The position numbers and the translations under genes were made by a program. A DNA stretch of 10,520 nt from Acidobacteriaceae bacterium (GTDB taxonomy: Bacteria > Acidobacteriota > Terriglobia > Terriglobales > SbA1), in assembly GCA_003136335.1 (NCBI GenBank), contig PLEA01000635.1, positions 1-10,520 on the forward strand. The letters are read 5' to 3'. The notes below the pieces were generated by a model that was not told the origin of the DNA, did no database searches, and saw only the letters and a list, made by a program, of their open reading frames with translations. Shown piece after piece: positions 5,850-10,520 of this stretch (positions are counted from its first letter, which is position 1; every line of letters starts with the position of its first letter).

Positions 5850-8800
5850 TAGAACAAGATTTTCAGCGCGACCTGGATTACGCGCGGGCTCACGTCTGAC
5901 TGGATCTGGCCGAAGGTGCCCGTTTGGATGTCTTCGATGTCGCTAACCGGCAGGCGGAAATTGGTATGGTTCAGGAGGTTGAATAATTCTCCTCGGAATT
6001 GCAGCTCTTTTGATTCGGTGAGGCGGATGTTCTTGAACGCGGAGAAGTCCCAGTTCACGTATCGCGGGCCCAGGACTGCGTTGCGGCCTTCGTTGCCGAA
6101 AACCTCGAAGCGGCCTAGAGGATCCGGTTGGAGTGGCTGGAAGGCTTTTACGTTGAACCACTCCTGAGGAGTGCGCGGACCCGAGTTGGGGTTTCCAATC
6201 ACATTGGGGCGGTTGGCGGAGAAGCCGGTGATTTCCGGAGCCTGCCCTTGCAGCGAAACGTCGTTCGAGTCGAACACGGTGAAAGGCGTTCCGCTCATCG
6301 CCGTGAAGATCCCATTCAGCTGCCAGTTGCCGAGAACGTGTCCGTACCATGCGCTGGAGTGCTGCAAGAAAGGAAGGCTCCACTGGTAGCTCAGCACGAA
6401 GCGATGGCGAGCGTCGAACATGGAGGGGCCGCGCTCAGCAGCCAGGTTGAAGGGGTTTTGCGCCAGGTCATTCTCGCCCGCAACGGCCTGCGGAGACGAT
6501 CCGGTGATGTTGAAAGAAGAGACGTCATCGATGGAGTGCGACCAAGTATAAGACGCGAGGAACGAGAGACCGTGCCCGAAGCGCTTACGCAGGCTGGCTT
6601 CAAGGGCGTTATAACCGGAATTCGCGAGGCTGGCGATTTCACCGACCGAACCATAGACACAATTATTGGGGTTCGCCAGGGTGCACCCGGAATAAAGGCG
6701 ACGCTGGTTCACGTTGTTTTCGTTCGAGACGCCCACGCCGGGAATGAAGGCTGGCGGATTCCCTTCGATGAATCGAGGCAACCGGACGCCGGTAGTGCCG
6801 ACGTACCCGGCCTGGAGCAGCCAGTCCTCACCGAATGAGCGCTGAATGTTCAGATTCCAATCCTGCGCGTAGGGTAGATGCAGGTTTCGTGCAACAACGA
6901 GCAGGGTCATCGGCTCGGGGAAGGGTACTCCGAAAGGATCCGGAGCATAAAACGGATTGGCAAATGACTTGATGGGAAATCCCAACTGAAGCGTCTTCAG
7001 GTACGGAGGCGCGCTGACCGGATCCTGCAGCGGACCGCCCTCACCGGTGTAGTAGGGCTCGTAGAAAATTCCGTAAGCCGCGCTGACCACGGTTTTGGCG
7101 CCGCCGCGCGGGTCCCAGGCAAATCCAACGCGCGGAGCAAAAGCCGTCTTCTGGGTTGCAATCAAGCCCCTGGGTACGCCCGAATCGCCGGGATAGAGAA
7201 GTCCTGCCGGAGCGTTTGGAAGTACGGTGGACTGCGCTCCGGGAACAAACAGATTCACGCGGTTCTTATTCTCGGTGGAGGGGAAAGGGATCTCGTAGCG
7301 AAGTCCGAGGTTCAGGGCGAGGCGAGAGGTGACCTTGTAGGTGTCCTGGGCGTAAGCATCGATGGCGCGGTCGCGAATTTCGCGGCTGAAATCGCCGCCA
7401 CCTTGCAGAAAGACCACGGGGTTGCCGGAAAGGAAATTGGCAAAACCGTCGTTGTAGAGGAAGCTCTCAAATGAGGGAATGCCGGCGAATACAAAAAATC
7501 CGTTGGTGGCGATGCCCTGTAGCGCGTTGATCTGGTCGCGGCGGTAGCCTCCGCCAAACTTGAATTCGTGGCGGCCATGGATCCAGCTCAGAGAGCCAGA
7601 GAGGTCAAACGTATTCTGATAAGTGTTGCGCGGTCCGGTGATGGGGTCGCCGACCGAGGCGTATCCACCGATCTGAATGAATGGAGGTCCGGCGGCCGAA
7701 GGCAGCGTGGGAGCGTACTGAAATCCTAAGTTCGACAGCGGCTCGTGATTCAGGTGCTGGTCGAGCAGGAAGGTATTGCGGAGATAAGAAAAGCGCGCGA
7801 CGCCGATGGTGGACGGGGAAAAGATGTGCGTGTCCTGCGCGACGAAGTTCTGCGCGCGGTCATACTCGCCTACCGGGAAGCCGGGGACATTGGCGCCGAC
7901 GGGCGAAAGAGGATCTGTGGTCGGGCCGCTGCTGTACATGTAGCGGAAATTCAGCGTGTCGGCGCGGGAAAGATAATGATCGAGGCGCATGCCGAACTGG
8001 TTGTTATTCGCGCTCAGGGTCTGGGTGGCGATGAATCCATTTTGTCCAACGTTGGGCAGCGGGAAAAGCGGCAGGACACTCGCCGCTGTCGGATCGATGG
8101 GCGTGAAAATCGTCATTTGGTTAAACGGCACCGACTGTCCAAAAAACGTGAGCTGCCCATTAGGGTCGGATGCGCCTTGCGAGTTGACGCACATACCGCT
8201 GGTCGAGTTAAAGGAATCTCCGGGGATGGACGTGCACAGCTGCCCGAAGTTGCCCTGCGTTTCCGGTTGCGAAGCCACGGTTGCGGGCACGGATTCGCCC
8301 TGCCGGTTGCGGAAGCCTTCGTAATATCCGAAGAAGAAAGTCTTGTTCTTCACGATCGGCCCGCCGAAAGTCGCGCCGAATTGATTCTGCTTCAACGGCT
8401 GAACGCTGTGGGTGAAGTAATCCGACGAATCCATCGCATCGTTGCGCAGAAACTCCCAAGCCGCGCCATGAAAGGAGTTGGAGCCGGAGCGCGTGACGAT
8501 GTTGGTCGTGGATCCGGTGTTGCGTCCGAACTCCGCATTCGCGTTGTGGCTGAGAATCTTGAACTCGGCAATCGCGTCGATGGGCGGCTTGAGAACGAAG
8601 CCGCCGTCCACTGAACTGGCATTATCGGCGCCGTCAATCAGAAAATTATTCGATTCCGGCCGTTGGCCATCGACGGCGTAGGCCTGATTCTGCCGTGCCG
8701 GGCCTCCGGCTTCGAGAAGTCCAGGAGTCAGCGGCACGACGCCGGGTTGCAGTGTTCCCAACTGAGAAAAGTTGCGCCCGTCGAGCGGGAGATCGAGAAT

Positions 8801-9223
8801 CTCACGCTCCATGACGGTTTCGCCGAGACTGCTGACCGTGCTCTGCACCAATGCGGCATCCGCCTTGATCTCGACTTGCTGCGTCTCGGAACCGACCTTG
8901 AGGCTAACGCTGACCGTCGCAGTCTCGTTCACGTCCAGGGAGATTCCTTGCTGCAAATATTTCTGGAAGCCTTTGGCGCGAACTTCCAACTGGTAGTGCC
9001 CGATCGGGAGTTCGATCAGCACGTACGCGCCCTGGCGGTCCGTCATTGCGGAACGAGTTAAGCCCGTCTCGACCTGTTGCGCTGTGACGGTAGCAGCCTG
9101 GACAGTGGCGCCGCTCGGATCCAGCACCGTTCCACGGATACTTCCCGTGATTTGCTGCCCGGCGACGTTCAGGCTTACAAAGACTGTCGCGATTACAAAC
9201 GTCAGTGCTTTAAGGCTCCGCAT
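5849..9223 (-). CDS. Oar-like TonB-dependent outer-membrane receptor with carboxypeptidase-regulatory-like domain
   Basis: 1124 residues from the chosen ATG, typical for the very large receptors abundant in acidobacteria. Order: signal peptide (MRSLKALTFVIATVFVSLNVAGQ); a carboxypeptidase-regulatory-like beta-sandwich at about 25-110 (GSIRGTVLDPSGATV, GAYVLIELPIGHY); a plug domain from about 120 (EREILDLPLDGRNF, NNFLIDGADN); and a long beta-barrel ending in the aromatic-terminated strand VALKILF, the outer-membrane insertion signal. It should import a large or scarce ligand using TonB energy; the ligand is not deducible. The frame is open upstream to a TTG at 9289 and an ATG at 9274, but the ATG at 9223 gives a clean signal peptide and has GGGGA seven bases ahead. 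The stop overlaps the start of the deiodinase-like gene by one base. No TonB/ExbBD genes are nearby. No frame disruption is visible. Confidence 0.9.
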   Translation of the reverse strand: MRSLKALTFVIATVFVSLNVAGQQITGSIRGTVLDPSGATVQAATVTAQQVETGLTRSAMTDRQGAYVLIELPIGHYQLEVRAKGFQKYLQQGISLDVNETATVSVSLKVGSETQQVEIKADAALVQSTVSSLGETVMEREILDLPLDGRNFSQLGTLQPGVVPLTPGLLEAGGPARQNQAYAVDGQRPESNNFLIDGADNASSVDGGFVLKPPIDAIAEFKILSHNANAEFGRNTGSTTNIVTRSGSNSFHGAAWEFLRNDAMDSSDYFTHSVQPLKQNQFGATFGGPIVKNKTFFFGYYEGFRNRQGESVPATVASQPETQGNFGQLCTSIPGDSFNSTSGMCVNSQGASDPNGQLTFFGQSVPFNQMTIFTPIDPTAASVLPLFPLPNVGQNGFIATQTLSANNNQFGMRLDHYLSRADTLNFRYMYSSGPTTDPLSPVGANVPGFPVGEYDRAQNFVAQDTHIFSPSTIGVARFSYLRNTFLLDQHLNHEPLSNLGFQYAPTLPSAAGPPFIQIGGYASVGDPITGPRNTYQNTFDLSGSLSWIHGRHEFKFGGGYRRDQINALQGIATNGFFVFAGIPSFESFLYNDGFANFLSGNPVVFLQGGGDFSREIRDRAIDAYAQDTYKVTSRLALNLGLRYEIPFPSTENKNRVNLFVPGAQSTVLPNAPAGLLYPGDSGVPRGLIATQKTAFAPRVGFAWDPRGGAKTVVSAAYGIFYEPYYTGEGGPLQDPVSAPPYLKTLQLGFPIKSFANPFYAPDPFGVPFPEPMTLLVVARNLHLPYAQDWNLNIQRSFGEDWLLQAGYVGTTGVRLPRFIEGNPPAFIPGVGVSNENNVNQRRLYSGCTLANPNNCVYGSVGEIASLANSGYNALEASLRKRFGHGLSFLASYTWSHSIDDVSSFNITGSSPQAVAGENDLAQNPFNLAAERGPSMFDARHRFVLSYQWSLPFLQHSSAWYGHVLGNWQLNGIFTAMSGTPFTVFDSNDVSLQGQAPEITGFSANRPNVIGNPNSGPRTPQEWFNVKAFQPLQPDPLGRFEVFGNEGRNAVLGPRYVNWDFSAFKNIRLTESKELQFRGELFNLLNHTNFRLPVSDIEDIQTGTFGQIQSDVSPRVIQVALKILF

Positions 9224-9336
9224 GCATTTCCCCAGTTTCCCCAAGAGTTGCTGTGAACGTTGAGATGAAGACATCCCGAAAAAGCCCAACAGTTTCAGAC
9301 TGCTGAGATCTCGACCCGCAGAGGGAGAGTGCGGCG

Positions 9337-9364
9337 ATTATAGGGACGCTTAGCGGCTGGTCAA
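9337..9364 (-). promoter_or_regulatory. Strong predicted sigma70 promoter for the receptor-selenoprotein operon
   Basis: On the minus strand TTGACC (9364-9359, 5 of 6) and a perfect TATAAT (9342-9337) are 16 bases apart. Initiation near 9330 gives a leader of about 107 bases to the chosen receptor start. It lies in the gap between the HIT gene and the receptor, so receptor and selenoprotein can be transcribed independently of HIT. Confidence 0.7.
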
Positions 9365-9444
9365 TAATACGAAAGCAGTATTCGCTGTTGTCGAAGCGTG
9401 ACGGACGAGGTCGTGGTGTTTTTTACGGGCTGCCCGGAGATTAC

Positions 9445-9792
9445 TTAGCCCGGGGGCCACGACAGGGGGCGGCCGCCGAGAAGGTGGACGTGGAGGTGGA
9501 AAACGGATTGGCCGGCGCCGGGGCCGACGTTGAGGACGGTGCGGTATCCCTGCTCGATATTGCGCTGGCGGGCGATGTGGGCGGCGGCGAGGTGGCAGCG
9601 GCCGATGAGTTCGGCATCGGCGGACTGGGCCTCTTTTAATCCGGCGAAATGTTTTTTGGGGATGATGAGAATGTGCGTGGGGGCTTGCGGGTTGATGTCT
9701 TCGAAGGCGAAGACGTGGTCGTCCTCGTGAACTTTCTTGGCGGGGATTTCGCCGCGGAGGATGCGGCAGAAGAGGCAGTTGGAATCGGTCAT
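9445..9792 (-). CDS. HIT-family (histidine triad) nucleotide hydrolase, Hint-like
   Basis: 115 residues, the normal size for bacterial HinT-type proteins, which hydrolyse adenosine 5'-phosphoramidates and related nucleotidyl compounds in the cytoplasm. Seen directly: CLFC (6-9) and RGEIPAKKVHEDDHVFAFED near the N-terminus, the core strand PTHILIIPKKHF, and the catalytic triad HLHVHLL (H99, H101, H103; the middle His is the nucleophile in the family), ending LLGGRPLSWPPG. AGGTGA about eight bases before the ATG can serve as ribosome binding site. The gene lies 126 bases after the membrane protein gene and 222 bases before the receptor. Its last 80 bases are repeated as a decayed fragment at 5035-5108. 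Confidence 0.93.
   Translation of the reverse strand: MTDSNCLFCRILRGEIPAKKVHEDDHVFAFEDINPQAPTHILIIPKKHFAGLKEAQSADAELIGRCHLAAAHIARQRNIEQGYRTVLNVGPGAGQSVFHLHVHLLGGRPLSWPPG
9446..9525 (-). repeat. Intact copy of the direct repeat shared with 5035-5108
   Basis: This 3' end of the HIT gene is repeated in the same orientation 4.3 kb away, beside the stop of the selenoprotein gene. By eye the copies have five mismatches over 74 aligned bases plus one 6-base gap. Similarity ends just after the HIT stop codon on one side and about 25 codons inside the gene on the other. Together the copies bracket the receptor-selenoprotein pair. Confidence 0.75.
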
Positions 9793-9918
9793 GTTGAGTT
9801 CACCTGGGCTGGGTTACTTGGCGGAAACAATAACACATGAGGGCTGGTCTGGAAGTTATCTCAATAGCCGCTGGTGGTGGTTGGTGCAATCGTGGTCATT
9901 GCGGGTCATTGATCACCT

Positions 9919-10308
9919 TCAAGGAAGGAACCAGCCAACCGCCACGGCAACGATCATGAGCTTGATGAGCCAGCCGATCGCGTAGGACGCCACAAAAACC
10001 CGATGCAGCTTCATGAATGCGGCATTGGTGAGGATGAGTGGCAACGGGGCCATCAGCCATACCGTAACAGCTAGTTTCAACGCGCCAGCAGAATGTAAAC
10101 CCAGCCGGGCGGCGACGCAGGCAAAGACTCCGCAGGTCAGAAAGGGTAACGGACTAGTGAGAGCAATCGCTGTGCTTTCCTTGCCCGGGCGCCAGATTTC
10201 TGGATAACTGTAGCGGCGATGAATCCAATCGCCGGCGAAGAACCAGTCGGTGAGCGAGGAGAGGATGCCGGCGCCGACGATGATCGCAATGAGTCGCGGC
10301 CAGTTCAT
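9919..10308 (-). CDS. Small integral membrane protein of unknown function (four predicted helices)
   Basis: 129 residues starting MNWPRLIAIIVGAG. Four hydrophobic segments are visible at about 4-20, 47-67, 75-95 and 106-127, with a charged, Trp/Tyr-rich loop between the first two (DWFFAGDWIHRRYSYPEIWRP). The overall pattern resembles small DUF1761-type membrane proteins, but I cannot confirm this. The frame is open a further 21 codons upstream; I prefer the ATG at 10308 because AAGGA lies seven bases before it and the extension (MALPRKAFARVQF...) spans the likely promoter. HIT is next downstream after a 126-base gap. Confidence 0.7.
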   Translation of the reverse strand: MNWPRLIAIIVGAGILSSLTDWFFAGDWIHRRYSYPEIWRPGKESTAIALTSPLPFLTCGVFACVAARLGLHSAGALKLAVTVWLMAPLPLILTNAAFMKLHRVFVASYAIGWLIKLMIVAVAVGWFLP

Positions 10309-10334
10309 GTCGTTTTCCTTCTGAATACGCGGGA

Positions 10335-10340
10335 ATTGTA
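10335..10340 (-). promoter_or_regulatory. Possible -10 element for the membrane protein gene
   Basis: TACAAT on the minus strand (5 of 6 to TATAAT), about 27 bases before the chosen start codon. No convincing -35 box is seen at the right distance (TTCCTC at 18 bases is weak). Confidence 0.3.
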
Positions 10341-10451
10341 CTCGCGCGAAGGCTTTTCGAGGAAGAGCCAAGATCGCCGGGACGGAGGGAGCGCAGCAGT
10401 GCTATAGCCCGCTCTAATAACATTGCAGTTTTCGGAGGGCAGATGCGCGTG

Positions 10452-10520
10452 CGTCAGGTGCCGTCCCTACGGGACTTGTTCCAATTCTTGGCGCGCTTTC
10501 CCGGCACTTCCGTGCCGGGC
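10452..10520. repeat. Hairpin-rich intergenic repeat, probably a dispersed REP-like element (continues past window)
   Basis: Two perfect hairpins 24 bases apart: GTCCC-TAC-GGGAC (10463-10475) and CCCGGCAC-TTCC-GTGCCGGG (10500-10519). Pairs of words like these, built on a 'GTCCCTACGGGAC' palindrome and a 'CCCGGCAC..GTGCCGGG' palindrome, recur between genes in acidobacterial genomes as I recall; only one copy is inside this window, so the repeat status is not shown here. The second hairpin could also act as a terminator, but no T-run is visible before the window ends. Confidence 0.45.

Noticed and set aside
7745..8614. 289-codon open frame on the plus strand
   Set aside because: It lies wholly antisense to the TonB-dependent receptor. 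Its Arg-rich composition is typical of a shadow frame in GC-rich DNA, and there is no ribosome binding site or motif.
9224..9289. Longer TonB receptor start at TTG 9289 or ATG 9274
   Set aside because: Both would place 17-22 polar residues before a classic signal peptide, and neither has a good ribosome binding site. They cannot be fully excluded.
5034..9525. Calling the bracketed segment a mobile element
   Set aside because: No integrase, transposase or terminal inverted repeats are visible. The direct repeats alone do not distinguish insertion from duplication.
1..10520. CRISPR arrays and tRNA genes
   Set aside because: No regularly spaced direct repeats and no recognisable tRNA cloverleaf or T-loop consensus were seen on either strand by eye.

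Overview
The window looks like chromosomal DNA of an acidobacterium (phylum Acidobacteriota, probably Terriglobia/Koribacter-like). This is inferred from the GC-rich sequence, a very large Oar-type TonB-dependent receptor with an N-terminal carboxypeptidase-regulatory-like domain, a Tat-exported IorAB-type molybdenum hydroxylase with a cytochrome c partner, and hairpin-rich intergenic repeat DNA at the right edge. No database search was possible.

Layout. (1) Positions 1-447 (+) hold the 3' end of pheT. A noncoding stretch of about 470 bases follows, containing a candidate 6S RNA (about 515-660) and a sigma70-like promoter. (2) Positions 921-1595 (+) encode a protein with a Gly/Arg-rich N-terminus and a CheY-like receiver fold. 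(3) Everything from 1671 to 10308 is on the minus strand. Read in transcription order from the right, it runs: a small four-helix membrane protein, a HIT-family hydrolase, the large TonB-dependent receptor, an iodothyronine-deiodinase-like selenoprotein, a broken 3' fragment of a second HIT gene, then a tightly coupled three-gene set for a periplasmic molybdenum hydroxylase ([2Fe-2S] subunit, Tat-exported molybdopterin subunit, diheme cytochrome c). (4) The last 70 bases hold two perfect hairpins that look like a dispersed intergenic repeat.

The main result is at 5112-5849 (-). What first appears as two short ORFs split by a stop codon is one 245-codon gene with an in-frame UGA at codon 111, in the context FGSYT-U-PPF. 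This matches the catalytic FGSxTU-PPF motif of iodothyronine deiodinases. Further family motifs continue in the same frame after the UGA (VVYITEAH and GWPDRIYLI). A hairpin with an A-GGU-U apical loop starts at the correct distance downstream to act as a bacterial SECIS element. The start codon overlaps the stop codon of the TonB-dependent receptor (TAATG), so the receptor and the selenoprotein are very probably expressed together from the strong promoter at 9337-9364.

The receptor-selenoprotein pair is bracketed by two directly oriented copies of the HIT gene 3' end (9446-9525 and 5035-5108, about 93% identical apart from a 6-base gap). The downstream copy is only a fragment that has lost one of the three HIT-motif histidines. 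This suggests that the pair was inserted at, or duplicated around, the HIT locus.
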